Assembly (NCBI GenBank): GCA_963749415.1 | Contig: CAVVMG010000001.1 | Span: 1,550,001-1,614,000 of the forward strand | Length of the DNA: 64,000 bases | Origin: JALYNX01 sp963749415 | GTDB lineage: Bacteria; Actinomycetota; Acidimicrobiia; Spongiisociales; ZC4RG35 | Direction: 5' to 3' | Shown: in pieces, positions 6,946 through 17,021 of the stretch | Numbering within the stretch: the first letter of the stretch is position 1 | Layout of the letters: every line of letters starts with the position of its first letter | Translations under genes and position numbers: made by a program | The notes under the pieces: generated by a model | Seen by the model: only the letters and a program-made list of their open reading frames with translations | Database searches by the model: none | Told to the model about the DNA's origin: nothing

Positions 6946-9694
6946 ATGGCTGAGTACCCATCCGAATTCGAACTCGACGTGGTGCTGCGCGATGGTGGCG
7001 GCGCCCGGGTGCGCCCGATCAAGCCGGAGGACGCCGGCCTGATCCGGGACTTCTTCGAGACCCTGGGGCCCGAGTCGCGCTACTTCCGGTTCTTCCGGAT
7101 CAAGGAGAACCTGGAGCCGAAGGAAGTCGAGTACTTCACCAGGGTCGACTACGCCGACCGAATGGCTCTGATCGCCCTGCTCGAGGGAAAGATGATCGCG
7201 GTGGCCCGATACGACCGAGAGGGCCACGACGGGACATCTGCCGAGGTCGCCTTCGCGGTCGCCGACAAACACCAGGGTCGGGGCCTGGGCACTCAGCTCT
7301 TGCAGCTTCTCACCAACCACGCTCGCTCGCACGGGATCGGGAGTTTCCATGCCTACGTCCTCCCGGAGAACCGCCAGATGATGAGGCTCTTTCGCAACTC
7401 GGGGTATGAGCTGTCCCGGACCATCGACGACGGGGTGTACACGGTCGACTTCCCGGTGGCCACCACCGAGGGCATGCTGGAGGCGGAGGCAGAGCACGAA
7501 AAGCGGGCAGTGGCCGCCTCGCTGCTCCCCCTTTTCTTCCCGCGCTCCGTTGCGGTGATCGGCGCGTCCAGCGACCGGTCATCCATCGGAGGCAAGCTGT
7601 TCCACAACATCCTGTCCACCGGGTTCACCGGCCCCCTGTACCCGGTGAATCCCAAGGCCAAGGTGATCAACTCGGTGCTGGCCTACCCCAGCATCCTCGA
7701 GGTGCCGGACGAGGTCGACCTGGCCTACATCGTGGTACCGCAAAAGGCCGTGCTCGAGGTGGCCCGCCAATGCGCCAAGGCGGGGGTGCGGGGGATAGTG
7801 GTCATCTCCGCCGGCTTCTCCGAGGTAGGCCCGGAAGGTATGTCGGCGGAGCACGAGCTGTTGACCATTGTCCGCGACTCAGGGATGCGGATGGTCGGGC
7901 CCAACTGCATGGGACTGCTCAACACCGTTTCCTCGGTCCACCTCAACGGCACCTTCGCCCCGGTCTATCCCCCCGCAGGCAACGTGGCGATGTCCAGCCA
8001 GTCCGGCGCCCTGGGCATCGCCATCCTCGACTACGCCACCCGGAACAACATCGGGATCTCTCAGTTCGTGTCCGTGGGCAACAAGGCCGACGTCAGCGGC
8101 AACGACCTCCTCCTGGCTTGGGAAGACGATCCCCAGACCGATGTCATCACCCTCTACCTGGAGTCTTTCGGCAACCCCAAGAAGTTCTCCCGCATCGCCA
8201 GGAGAATCGGAAGGACCAAGCCCATCATCGCGGTCAAGTCGGGGAGGACAACGGCGGGGAGCCAGGCAGCGTCGTCACACACCGGGGCTCTCGCCTCTTC
8301 GGATGTGGCGGTGCAAGCCCTGTTTCGCCAGGCGGGTGTGATTCGGGTGGACACGATCGAGGAGCTGTTCGCTGCAGCCAGCCTCCTCGCCAACCAGCCG
8401 ATTCCCGGAGGCTCCCGGGTGGGGATCGTCACCAACGCCGGAGGGCCGGGCATCCTGGCCGCCGACGCCCTGGAGGCCAATGGTCTGTCCCTACCCGAGC
8501 TCTCGCCCGGCTCTGCGCGCCGAGATCGCCGCTCTGCTTCCCGAGGAGGCCTCCACTCGCAACCCCGTGGACCTGATCGCATCGGGCGGCCCCTCGGAAT
8601 ACGAACATTCGGTGAGCCTGCTCCTGGAGTCGGGCGAGGTGGATTCCGTGATGGTGATCTACGTGCCCACCTCACTGGAAGGGGCGAATGACGTGGCCCG
8701 GGCCCTCGCCCGCTGCCAGGAGCGTTATGAGGGTGAGGTGGCGCTGCTCACGGTGTTCATGCACACGGGTGACACGGCCCGCCAGTTGGCGGGCGGTGAA
8801 GGGACGAGGGCGATCCCCACTTATCAATTCCCGGAGGCCGCTGCGCTGGCGCTGGCCCGGGCGGTGGGCCATGGGGTCTGGCGACAGCGTGATCCAGGGG
8901 TCGAAGCCGGCCTCTCCGACCGGACCGAGGCCGAGTTGCGAGCGATCGTGGATTCGGCGATCACCTCGATCCCCGCCACCGGCGCGTGGTTGGAGCCGGA
9001 CCAGGTCGACAGCCTGCTCACTGCGGCCGGTCTCCGGGTCCCGAGATCGGTGGTCGCAACCTCGGCCGACGAGGCGGTGGCGGCCGCAGATTCGATCGGG
9101 GGCCCGGTGGTGGTCAAGGTCGTGTCCGAGACCGCCCTTCACAAGTCGGACGTTGGAGGGGTGTTACTCGGGGTGGAGGGAGCGGACGAGATCAAGGATG
9201 CCTACGAGTCCGTGACCGGGTCGGTGTTCGATGCGGCCGGCGCCCTCATCCAGGAGTTCATCCCCGGAGGCCACGAGGTGCTCGTTGGCATGACCCAGGA
9301 CCCGAATTTCGGGCCCCTCGTCGGGTTCGGGCTCGGTGGCATCTATGTGGAGCTGCTCCAGGACGTGGTGTTCCGGATCCATCCCCTGACCGACGTCGAC
9401 GCCGCCGAGATGATCCGCGAGACCAAGGGCTTTCGCCTCCTGCAGGGATATCGCAACACCGCCGAGGGTGACGTCCCCGCCCTGGAGCAGGCCCTGCTCC
9501 GGGTCTCCGGCCTGATCGCAGCTGTCCCCGAGCTGGTCGAGATGGATCTCAATCCGGTGAAGGTGCTCGGCCCGGGAGAGGGAGTGGTCGTCGTCGATGC
9601 CCGGATGCGTCTGCAGCCGGTGCCACCCACCAGCCATCCCCGGATGCGTGACCTCCCCGGGGTGACCGGCCGGCCCGGGGGAACCGCGTCCTAG
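6946..9694 (+). CDS. GNAT acetyltransferase fused to ADP-forming acyl-CoA synthetase, one frameshift
   Basis: About 915 residues once one indel is removed. Residues 1-170 are a GNAT domain (VRPIKPEDAGLIRDFF, VADKHQGRGLGTQLLQLL). Then come a CoA-binding Rossmann domain (FPRSVAVIGASSDRSSIGG), a succinyl-CoA-ligase-like domain (MSSQSGALGIAILDYA, SGRTTAGSQAASSHTGA with the probable catalytic His) and an ATP-grasp domain (GGPVVVKVVSETALHKSDVG, GLGGIYVELLQDVVFRIHP). Proteins of this family (Pat/PatZ/YfiQ) acetylate acyl-CoA synthetases and other enzymes. The frame changes at 8509-8510, where CCCGG should read CCCG to give LSP-ALRAEIAALLPEEA. Two reading frames cover 6946-8691 and 8480-9694. The GNAT-first order is the reverse of enterobacterial PatZ. 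Confidence 0.88.
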
Positions 9695-9701
9695 GAACGC
9701 C

Positions 9702-10121
9702 TCAGATGGCGCGCATCCGGTTGTTGCGGGCGTTGTGCTCCACCTCGGCGAGGCCCATGGCCTCCAGCACCGGCGGCACGTAGTTGCCAACCCGGCCTCG
9801 CAGGCCCTTCTTCAACCCGTACCACCCACCGATCGGGTTGTCCGGGGACCGGGCCCAGGCCTCGACGGTGCCCTCGGCGGCCGGCTTCTGCTCGTCGGCG
9901 TTGCCCAGGGGCACCCAGTCCCCCTCATCCTTGAGCATCTGATAGAGGTCATCGATGATCCGCAGGTCGTAGTGGAGGATGGTGCTTCCAACCGTGCACA
10001 CCAGGACCGGCGGGTCCTGATCCTCGTCCTTGTGCATGAGGATCTCCGAGCCCAGGCTCGGTGTCTTCAAGACCCAGGGATCGTCTGCGGTCCCGGTGCC
10101 CGAGAATGGTGCTGCCGTCAT
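9702..10121 (-). CDS. Conserved hypothetical protein
   Basis: About 139 residues. The protein has a distinctive beginning (FSGTGTADDPWVLKTPSLGS), a central VLVCTVGSTILHYDLRIIDD and a C-terminal PIGGWYGLKKGLRGRVGNYV followed by a helix. I recognise the general type as a conserved actinobacterial protein but cannot name a function. The start may be ATG 10121 or ATG 10133. It is divergent from the enoyl-CoA hydratase gene and convergent with the GNAT-ACS gene. Confidence 0.65.
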   Translation of the reverse strand: MTAAPFSGTGTADDPWVLKTPSLGSEILMHKDEDQDPPVLVCTVGSTILHYDLRIIDDLYQMLKDEGDWVPLGNADEQKPAAEGTVEAWARSPDNPIGGWYGLKKGLRGRVGNYVPPVLEAMGLAEVEHNARNNRMRAI

Positions 10122-10168
10122 ACGCGGAACCATACGCCCCGCGGCCCTCCCGGGCCTAGCCTCGGGCC

Positions 10169-10936
10169 ATGGATCACGTTGAGATCACGATCGATGGCGC
10201 GGTGGCCCTGGTCCGCCTCGACCGGCCCCCGGTGAACGCCCTTTCCGAGCAGGTGGCCCTGGAGCTCAAGGAGGCCTTCGGCGGGCTGACCGACCCCGCG
10301 GTGCGGGCTGTCGTCGTCACCGGGCAGCCCCACTTCGCCGCCGGTGCCGACATCAAGGGCTTCAAGGCTGCCTTCGACGCCGGCGTCACGGAGCGGAGCG
10401 CGTGGAGCCTCCAGGAGGCGATCGCACTCCTCGAGTCCCTGGAGAAGCCGACCATCGCCGCGGTCCACGGCTATGCCCTGGGAGGCGGCCTGGAGCTGGC
10501 CATGGGCGCCGACTTCCGCTATCTGGCCGAGGACGCCCTGGTCGGACAGCCGGAGATCCTCCTCGGGATCATCCCCGGCGCCGGAGGCACCCAGCGCCTG
10601 CCGCGATTGGTCGGGTTCCAACGAGCCAAGGAGATGATCCTGAGCGGCCGGCAGGTAGGGGCGGAGGAAGCCCTGGCCATGGGCCTGGCCGACAAGGTCC
10701 TTCCCTCGGAGGCGGTGCTCGACGTTGCCCTTGCGGATGCCGCCGAGATGGCCACCAGGGCGACGCTGGCGGCGGCAGCGGCCAAGCAGGCTCTCAACCG
10801 CGGGTTCGGTCTGCCGGTTTCGTCCGGGCTCGACGTGGAGCGGGAAGCCTTTCAACGGGCGTTCGGCAGCGAGGATGCCCGGGAGGGCGTGAACGCTTTC
10901 GTCGAGAAGCGCCCTCCGCAGTTCAAGGGGAACTGA
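10169..10936 (+). CDS. Enoyl-CoA hydratase/isomerase (crotonase family)
   Basis: A 255-residue crotonase-fold enzyme. The oxyanion-hole segments are visible as HFAAGADIKGFKAAFD and HGYALGGGLELAMGADFRYL. The region AEDALVGQPEILLGIIPG, with GAGGTQRLPRLVG after it, carries the glutamate expected of a true hydratase. It hydrates trans-2-enoyl-CoA in beta-oxidation or in phenylacetate or amino-acid catabolism; the substrate is not deducible. Its end overlaps the convergent SRPBCC gene by 14 bases. Confidence 0.9.
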   Translation: MDHVEITIDGAVALVRLDRPPVNALSEQVALELKEAFGGLTDPAVRAVVVTGQPHFAAGADIKGFKAAFDAGVTERSAWSLQEAIALLESLEKPTIAAVHGYALGGGLELAMGADFRYLAEDALVGQPEILLGIIPGAGGTQRLPRLVGFQRAKEMILSGRQVGAEEALAMGLADKVLPSEAVLDVALADAAEMATRATLAAAAAKQALNRGFGLPVSSGLDVEREAFQRAFGSEDAREGVNAFVEKRPPQFKGN

Positions 10937-11357
10937 GCACGCGTTCGGCGAACCGGGCGAGGTTCGAGCGCCAGATCCGCTTCAACACCGGCCTCGCCAG
11001 CCATGCCCCGAACCGCCCGCCGAGCCACCAGGGGAAAGTCAGCTCTTCGGTCCATGTGAGCCGGGATCCGCCAGGGACGTTTTCGAGATCGAAGCGTCCT
11101 GTGCCCGACACCGCGCCCAGGTGATCGACGCCTATCGAAGCGCCCTCGACCCACTTCACAACCACCATCTGGTCGGTCATGCGAAAGGGCCCGATCCGGG
11201 TAGCTACCTGCATCCTGGTTCCGGGCCCGGATCGCGGCCCACCCCTGAAGTCGATCTCGGCAGCGTCCGCCATCCACTCGGCATGGGATCCCAGGTCGGC
11301 GAGCTCGGCCCAGACCCGCTCCTGGGGTGCCGGGATCGTCACCTCGAGTCGGATCAA
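10923..11357 (-). CDS. SRPBCC-family protein (polyketide cyclase/START-like)
   Basis: A 144-residue protein with the helix-grip fold: first strand MIRLEVTIPAPQERVWAELA, DLGSHAEWMADAAEIDF, a central sheet (RIGPFRMTDQMVVVKWVEG) and the C-terminal helix WLARPVLKRIWRSNLARFAE. These proteins bind hydrophobic ligands in a cavity. Its ATG overlaps the pirin stop by four bases, so the pair forms an operon. A catalytic role is not assignable. Confidence 0.82.
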   Translation of the reverse strand: MIRLEVTIPAPQERVWAELADLGSHAEWMADAAEIDFRGGPRSGPGTRMQVATRIGPFRMTDQMVVVKWVEGASIGVDHLGAVSGTGRFDLENVPGGSRLTWTEELTFPWWLGGRFGAWLARPVLKRIWRSNLARFAERVLSSP

Positions 11358-12253
11358 CCGCGCTCCATCGAGCCGCTGAGCTCGGGCTCGATCGAGCCCA
11401 TCTTTCCCGAGCGATAGTCATCGAAGGCCTGCTCGATCTCTTCGCGGGTGTTCATGACGAACGGCCCGTAGCGGGCCACCGGCTCATCGAGGGGCTCAGC
11501 CGACCCGACCATGCCCTCGAGTCCCTCGTCGCCTCCCACGATCTTGAGGCTGCCATCGCCCCGCTCGAAGACGGCCATCTGCCCGGCGGTTATGGCCTCC
11601 CTGCCGCCCCCGAGCTTCCCGTCGCCGCGAAACACGTAGACGAACGCCTGGTGCCCGGGCTCGATCTCGAGGCTGACCTCCTCCTCGGGGTAGACCTTGA
11701 GGTGGAGGTAGTTGGCGGGGAGGAAGGTGTCGGCCGCACCATCGACACCATGAGTGTGTCCCGAGATGACCACGGCCGAGCCGCCGGGGAATTCGACGAT
11801 CGGCATCTCGGCAGCGGCGAGGTCCTGATACCGAGGCCGGTGCCATTTGGCTTTCTGCGGGAGGTTGACCCACAACTGAAAGCCATGAGCCCGGCCGCCC
11901 TGGCTCATGATCCGGCTGGAGGGCATCTCGGAATGCACGATCCCGGCGCCTGCGGTCATCCACTGCACGTCCCCGGGTGTGATCAAGCCCCGGTTGCCCT
12001 GAGAGTCCTTGTGCTCGATCTCGCCGGCGAGGACATAGGTGACGGTCTCGAAGCCGCGGTGGGGATGATCCGGGGCGCCTTTCGCCTCACCGGGTGCGTT
12101 GTCCGAGGGGCCCATCTCGTCGAGAAGGAGAAATGGGCCGATGTGGTCGAGTCGAGCGGTGGGAAACGGGCGATGCACCAGGAACCCGCCACCTTCGAGG
12201 GTGGTGATCGCATCGATGGTCCCGAGGGCGGATCGCTCTTCGAGGAGGCTCAT
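11354..12253 (-). CDS. Pirin family protein
   Basis: A 300-residue bicupin of the pirin family. The N-terminal cupin carries the metal-ligand motif GAPDHPHRGFETVTYVLAGE and, further on, GAGIVHSEMP; QLWVNLPQKAKWHRPRYQDL is typical. Bacterial pirins are iron-dependent and some act as quercetin dioxygenases or enzyme modulators. ATG 12253 is chosen because the frame upstream overlaps the divergent cysteine desulfurase gene and has no similarity to the family. The gap to that gene is 75 bases. Confidence 0.9.
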   Translation of the reverse strand: MSLLEERSALGTIDAITTLEGGGFLVHRPFPTARLDHIGPFLLLDEMGPSDNAPGEAKGAPDHPHRGFETVTYVLAGEIEHKDSQGNRGLITPGDVQWMTAGAGIVHSEMPSSRIMSQGGRAHGFQLWVNLPQKAKWHRPRYQDLAAAEMPIVEFPGGSAVVISGHTHGVDGAADTFLPANYLHLKVYPEEEVSLEIEPGHQAFVYVFRGDGKLGGGREAITAGQMAVFERGDGSLKIVGGDEGLEGMVGSAEPLDEPVARYGPFVMNTREEIEQAFDDYRSGKMGSIEPELSGSMERG

Positions 12254-12328
12254 GGCAATGGCAACCAGCCTGGCCTTCGGGTATTCCTGGTTCCAAACAG
12301 CAGTGGCGGCCTGCGACAATCCGTGGAG

Positions 12329-13462
12329 ATGATCTATCTGGACCACGCCGCGACCACGCCGATGCGCCCCGGGGTCTTCGAGTCGATGCGACCGTTTGCC
12401 GACATCGAGTTCGGGAACTCCTCCGGGATCCATCGTGTGTCTCGCCGCGCCAAGAACGCTCTCGAGGAGGCCCGGGAGAAGATCGCGGGGTCGATTGGGG
12501 CAGGCACCCTGGAGATCGTCATCACCTCCGGCGGCACCGAGTCGGACAACCTGGCTTTACAAGGGGCGGTTTTCGCCCCGGGAACCCGCAAAGGGGTTGT
12601 CACGGTGGCGACCGAGCACGAGGCGGTCCTGGAGACCGCCGATTTCCTGGGTCGAACCGGGTCTCCGATCACCCTCGTCGGTGTCGACGCCGACGGCGGG
12701 GTCGACCTCGAGAAGCTGGTCGCGGCCGTCGACGACACGACGGCCGTGGTCTCGGTGATGCTGGTCAACAACGAAACCGGTGTCATCCAGGATCTGGCCC
12801 TGATCACCGATGCCGTCAAGAAGGCCGACCCCGAGGTGCTGGTCCACACCGACGCCGTTCAGGCCTTCGCCTCGGAGTACCTCGATGTCGATGCATTGGG
12901 GATCGACCTCATGACCATCGCTGGGCACAAATTCGGAGGCCCCAAGGGTGTGGGCATCCTCTACGTCCGGGAGGGCACCAACCTGGAGCCACTCGTGCAC
13001 GGTGGGGGCCAGGAACTCGGCCGCCGTTCGGGCACCCATGACGTCGGCCGTGCCGTCGGGATGGCGATGGCCATGGACCTGGCCGGCGCCGGCCGTGAGC
13101 AGTTTCGAAGTGTGATCGGCCAGGTCAGGGATGATTTCGAGAAGCGGCTGACCGCAGGGCTCGGCGACCTCGTGATCAACACCCCGGAGCGGGGCCGCTC
13201 ACCGCATCACCTCAACGTCAGATTTCCCGGAGTGCGCAACGAGACCTTGCTCCTTCGCCTGGACCTCGCCGGGGTGGCAGCATCAGCCGGCTCGGCGTGC
13301 CAGTCGGGGGCGGCTGAGGTGTCCCACGTGCTGGAAGCCATGGGGCTGAGCCCGTCCCAAGCCCGAGAGAGCATCCGCTTCTCCTTCGGGTGGCCGAGCA
13401 CGCTTGACGAGTCCGATGAGGCAGCTGCCATCGTCATCGACCTGGTGGAGAAGTTGCGATGA
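12329..13462 (+). CDS. Cysteine desulfurase (NifS/IscS type)
   Basis: A PLP enzyme that takes sulfur from cysteine and passes it as persulfide, here probably to MnmA for tRNA thiolation and perhaps to Fe-S assembly. The 377 residues begin MIYLDHAATTPMRPGVFE. The internal lysine is in IAGHKFGGPKGVGILYV (K201) and the catalytic cysteine in AGSACQSGAAEVSHVLEAMG (C324). ATG 12329 is the true start: the long open frame upstream runs antisense through the pirin gene. The stop overlaps mnmA by four bases. Confidence 0.95.
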   Translation: MIYLDHAATTPMRPGVFESMRPFADIEFGNSSGIHRVSRRAKNALEEAREKIAGSIGAGTLEIVITSGGTESDNLALQGAVFAPGTRKGVVTVATEHEAVLETADFLGRTGSPITLVGVDADGGVDLEKLVAAVDDTTAVVSVMLVNNETGVIQDLALITDAVKKADPEVLVHTDAVQAFASEYLDVDALGIDLMTIAGHKFGGPKGVGILYVREGTNLEPLVHGGGQELGRRSGTHDVGRAVGMAMAMDLAGAGREQFRSVIGQVRDDFEKRLTAGLGDLVINTPERGRSPHHLNVRFPGVRNETLLLRLDLAGVAASAGSACQSGAAEVSHVLEAMGLSPSQARESIRFSFGWPSTLDESDEAAAIVIDLVEKLR

Positions 13463-14520
13463 GGGCCCTGGTCGCGATGTCCGGCGGGGTGGACTCGTCG
13501 GTCGCCGCTGCCTTGATGCGGGATGCCGGCCACGACGTGGTCGGGGTAACCCTCAAGATGTGGGCCGGGCCCAATGGCGAGGCCCCGACAGCAGGGTGTT
13601 GCACGGTCTCCGATGCCGAAGACGCTCGCCGGGTCGCGGGACAGCTCGACATCCCCTATTACGTCCTGGACTACACCGAGGAGTTCAGGGACGGTGTCGT
13701 CTCCCGGTTCGTGAACGACTACGCCGCGGGGAGGACGCCGAACCCCTGCATCGAGTGCAACCGGACCGTGAAGTTCGACCGGCTCCTGCGCCGCCTCGAC
13801 GACTTCGAGAGCGATGTCCTGGTCACCGGGCACCATGCCCGGAGCCGGTTTGCCGACGGGATGTGGTCCCTCCTGCGGGGCGCGGACCTCGCCAAGGACC
13901 AGTCCTACGTCCTCTCCATGCTGGGCCAGAGCGCGCTCTCCCGGATCAGGTTCCCGGTCGGGGAGCTGACCAAGCCCGAAGTGCGCTCCATCGCCGGATC
14001 TCTGGGGCTGCGCACCGCGGCCAAGCCCGAGTCGATGGACATCTGCTTCGTTGGGCGCCGCGACTATCGGGCCTTCGTCGCCGATGTCGCCCCGGAGTCG
14101 TTCACCCCCGGCCTGGTGGTAGACACGACGGGCAACGAGCTGGCGAGGCATGACGGCGTGGCCGGCTTCACCATCGGCCAGCGCAGGGGCCTGGGAGTCG
14201 CCGTGGGTGAGCCCAGATATGTCGTCCGCATCGAGCCCTCGACTTCGACCGTGGTGCTCGGGCGACGGGAGGAGCTCGGGGTCACGACTCTCCAGATCCG
14301 CAAGATGACCTGGGTCGACGGCGGGCCGCGGTCCGGGCAGATCCTGGCCCAGTACCGGGCCCATGGGCCCGCGGTTCCAGGCTTCGTCGATGGCAACCGA
14401 ATGTGGTTCGACGAGCCCCAGGAGGCCGTCGCTCCCGGTCAGACCGTCGCCTTCTATGACGCCTTCGAGGAGCGTGACCGGGTGCTGGGCGGCGCTCTGA
14501 TCGAGCGGGTCCTCGCCTGA
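13459..14520 (+). CDS. mnmA: tRNA 2-thiouridylase MnmA
   Basis: MnmA makes 2-thiouridine at the wobble position of Lys, Glu and Gln tRNAs using sulfur relayed from the cysteine desulfurase encoded just upstream. The 353 residues show the PP-loop ATP site AMSGGVDSSVAAALM, the catalytic cysteine in RTPNPCIECNRTVKFD (C97), the second cysteine in SMDICFVGRRDYR (C196), GFTIGQRRGLGVA and a C-terminal beta-barrel. The coupled order desulfurase-mnmA-ligA is common in Actinobacteria. Confidence 0.96.
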   Translation: MRALVAMSGGVDSSVAAALMRDAGHDVVGVTLKMWAGPNGEAPTAGCCTVSDAEDARRVAGQLDIPYYVLDYTEEFRDGVVSRFVNDYAAGRTPNPCIECNRTVKFDRLLRRLDDFESDVLVTGHHARSRFADGMWSLLRGADLAKDQSYVLSMLGQSALSRIRFPVGELTKPEVRSIAGSLGLRTAAKPESMDICFVGRRDYRAFVADVAPESFTPGLVVDTTGNELARHDGVAGFTIGQRRGLGVAVGEPRYVVRIEPSTSTVVLGRREELGVTTLQIRKMTWVDGGPRSGQILAQYRAHGPAVPGFVDGNRMWFDEPQEAVAPGQTVAFYDAFEERDRVLGGALIERVLA

Positions 14521-14545
14521 AACGCGCCCGGTAAGGTCGGGATCG

Positions 14546-16586
14546 ATGCCCTCAGCTGCCAGCCGCATCGATCAGCTCCGGGCCGAGATCCGGGAGCACG
14601 GGCATCGCTACTACATCCTCGACGACCCTTCGGTCTCCGACGCCCAGTACGACGCATTGGTCAAGGAGCTGCAGGACCTGGAGGCCAAGCATCCCGAGTT
14701 GGTGACCCCGGACAGCCCGACGCAGCGGGTGGGCACCGTGGTCGGGGACCTGTTCGCCCCGGTCCGCCACCTCCGCCCCATGTTCTCATTGGACAACGCG
14801 ACCACTCCTGCCGATCTCGAGACCTGGGAGCAGCGGATGGAGCGCCAGCTGGGGGCGCCTCCCAAGGGCTACGTGTGTGAGCTCAAGATCGATGGCCTGG
14901 CGGTGGTCCTCACCTACCGCGATGGGGCGCTGGTCACCGGTGCCACCAGGGGTGACGGGATCACCGGCGAGGACATCACCCCCAACCTGCGCACCATCGA
15001 ATCCGTGCCGCTCCGCCTCCGAGGGGGGAGCCCGCCCTCCCTGATCGAAGTCCGCGGCGAGGTGTACATGCCGGCATCGGCCTTCGAAGAGCTCAACCGG
15101 CGCCAGGCGGAGAAGGGGGAGCGCCTGTTCGCCAACCCCCGCAACGCCGCTGCCGGGTCGGTGCGCCAGAAGGATCCCAAGATCTCCGCATCGCGCAAGG
15201 TCGACATCTGGGTCTACCAGGTCGGGCTGCTGGAAGGAGGCCCGGATCTGGAGACCCATGCCGACACCCTGAGCTACATCCGGGAGTTGGGCTTTCGCAC
15301 CAATCCGCTGACCCGGGTGGTGTCCACACTCGACGATGTGCTGGCGTATGTGAGCGAGGCCCAGGAGACGCGCCACGAGACCGTCTATCAGACCGACGGC
15401 GTTGTGATCAAGGCCAACTCGCTGGCCGAACAGGAGGTTCTGGGGTTCACCTCCCGGGCCCCCCGCTGGGCCATCGCCTACAAGTTCCCTGCCGAGGAGC
15501 AGGTCACCATCCTCAAGGACATCGCCATCAACATCGGGCGCACCGGGGCGGCCACGCCGTTCGCAGTGCTGGAGCCGGTGTTCGTCGGGGGCGCCACCGT
15601 GGGACTGGCAACACTCCACAACGAAGACCAGGTTCGGCTCAAGGACGTTCGCATCGGCGATCAGGTGATCGTGCGCCGGGCTGGAGATGTCATCCCCGAA
15701 GTGGTGGGCCCCGTGGTGTCAGTCCGCACCGGGCGGGAGAAGAAATGGAAGATGCCGTCGCGGTGCCCGTTCTGCGGGAACCCGATCGTGCGGGTAGAAG
15801 GAGAGGCGGTTGCCAGGTGCACCGGCGGCTTCTCCTGTCCCTCCCGGGTCCGGGAGTGGTTGTTCCATTTCGCCTCTCGCGGGGGAATGGACATCGAGCA
15901 CCTTGGATACAAGACCATCGACATGCTCCTCAGCGACGGGCTGATCCAGGATCCGGCTGACATCTTCCTGTTCGATCCCGGTCGCCCTCGCCGGGCGGGA
16001 GGGATGGAAAGAGACCTCGATCGACAACCTGAGGAGGGCGATCGATCGCGCCCGAGACCGCCCGATCTCACGGCTGCTGAACGCTCTCGGCATCCGGCAC
16101 GTGGGCGGCACCGTCGCTCGGACACTGGCCCGGCACTTCGGAGGGCTCCCCGCATTGATGGCCGCCAGTGAGGTCGAGATCGCAGAAGTCGAGGGAATCG
16201 GGCCGGTGATCGCCAGGGGCGTCGCGGCGTGGGCCGCGGACCCCGACAACCAGGCTCTCGTTGCCAAGCTGGGCCGGGCCGGGGTGCGCCTCGAGGACGA
16301 GGTGGTGCGTGGCGAGGGCTCGGACTTGCTCGCCGGGGCGACCTTCGTGATCTCGGGGACCGTGCCCGGCTTCACCCGCGAGGAAGCGCAGGCCGCTATC
16401 GAGATGCGCGGCGGAAAGGCAGCGGGATCCGTGTCCGGGAAGACGACAGCGCTCATCATGGGAGAGTCCCCTGGCGCTTCGAAGACCCGGAAGGCCGAAG
16501 AGCTCGGGGTGCCGATCCTCGACGAGGCCGGCTTCACGCGTTTGCTGGAGAAGGGCCTCTCTGCTCTCGACGGGGCCGGTCGATGA
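14546..16586 (+). CDS. ligA: NAD-dependent DNA ligase, one frameshift
   Basis: LigA seals nicks during replication and repair and is normally essential. The domains appear in order: Ia (GHRYYILDDPSVSDAQYD), adenylation with the AMP lysine in CELKIDGLAV (K114), OB fold, a four-Cys zinc finger (SRCPFCGNPIV, ARCTGGFSCPSR), helix-hairpin-helix repeats and BRCT (FVISGTVPGFTREEAQAA). The frame changes at 15980-15981: GATCCCGGTCGCC should read GATCCCGTCGCC, joining IFLFDP to VALAGREGWKETSIDNLRRA. After correction the protein is about 679 residues, the normal size. The two frames cover 14546-16171 and 16101-16586; an assembly error is the likely cause. Confidence 0.93.
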
Positions 16587-17011
16587 CGGACGAGGTCTAT
16601 GACAGCCCGACGGGCTGGGTGAACCGCCATATCCGGCAATATGTGGAAACCGATGGCCGCAAGGGCCACCGCTGGCACGGGGTGTCGACACTTCTGTTGA
16701 CCACCAAGGGGAGAAAAACCGGGAAGCTGCGCCGAACTGCGCTCATCTATGGCGAAGACGACGGTCGCTACCTGGTCGTGGCGTCGACCGGAGGGGGCGA
16801 TCGGCACCCGGCCTGGTATCTCAACCTGGTTGCAGAGCCCGAGGTGGAGATCCAGGTCGAGGCGAAGAAACTGCAGGCCAGGGCCAGGACCGCCGACGAC
16901 GATGAGAAGCCGGTGCTTTGGGAGAAGATGGCGGAGATCTGGCCCGACTACGACAAATACCAGGCGCGCACCGACCGCACCATCCCGGTGGTGATCCTCG
17001 ACCCGTTGTGA
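16583..17011 (+). CDS. Deazaflavin (F420)-dependent nitroreductase-family protein
   Basis: A 142-residue member of the DDN/FDOR-A group, a split-barrel flavin/deazaflavin-binding family found mainly in Actinobacteria. Signature segments are STLLLTTKGRKTGKLRRTAL, DDGRYLVVASTGGGDRHPAW, YLNLVAEPEVEIQV and the C-terminal RTIPVVILDP. Relatives reduce quinones or nitro compounds with F420H2. The start overlaps the ligA stop by four bases (ATGA). The actual substrate is unknown. Confidence 0.88.
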   Translation: MTDEVYDSPTGWVNRHIRQYVETDGRKGHRWHGVSTLLLTTKGRKTGKLRRTALIYGEDDGRYLVVASTGGGDRHPAWYLNLVAEPEVEIQVEAKKLQARARTADDDEKPVLWEKMAEIWPDYDKYQARTDRTIPVVILDPL

Positions 17012-17021
17012 CCTGGCGGGG

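Noticed and set aside
8509..8510. Programmed ribosomal frameshifting in the GNAT-ACS gene
   Set aside because: No slippery heptamer with a downstream pseudoknot is evident, and five other genes in the window show comparable one-base breaks.
11327..12328. Long open frame upstream of and in frame with the cysteine desulfurase gene
   Set aside because: It is antisense to the pirin gene on the other strand and has no similarity to the desulfurase family before ATG 12329; high-GC codon bias leaves such frames open.
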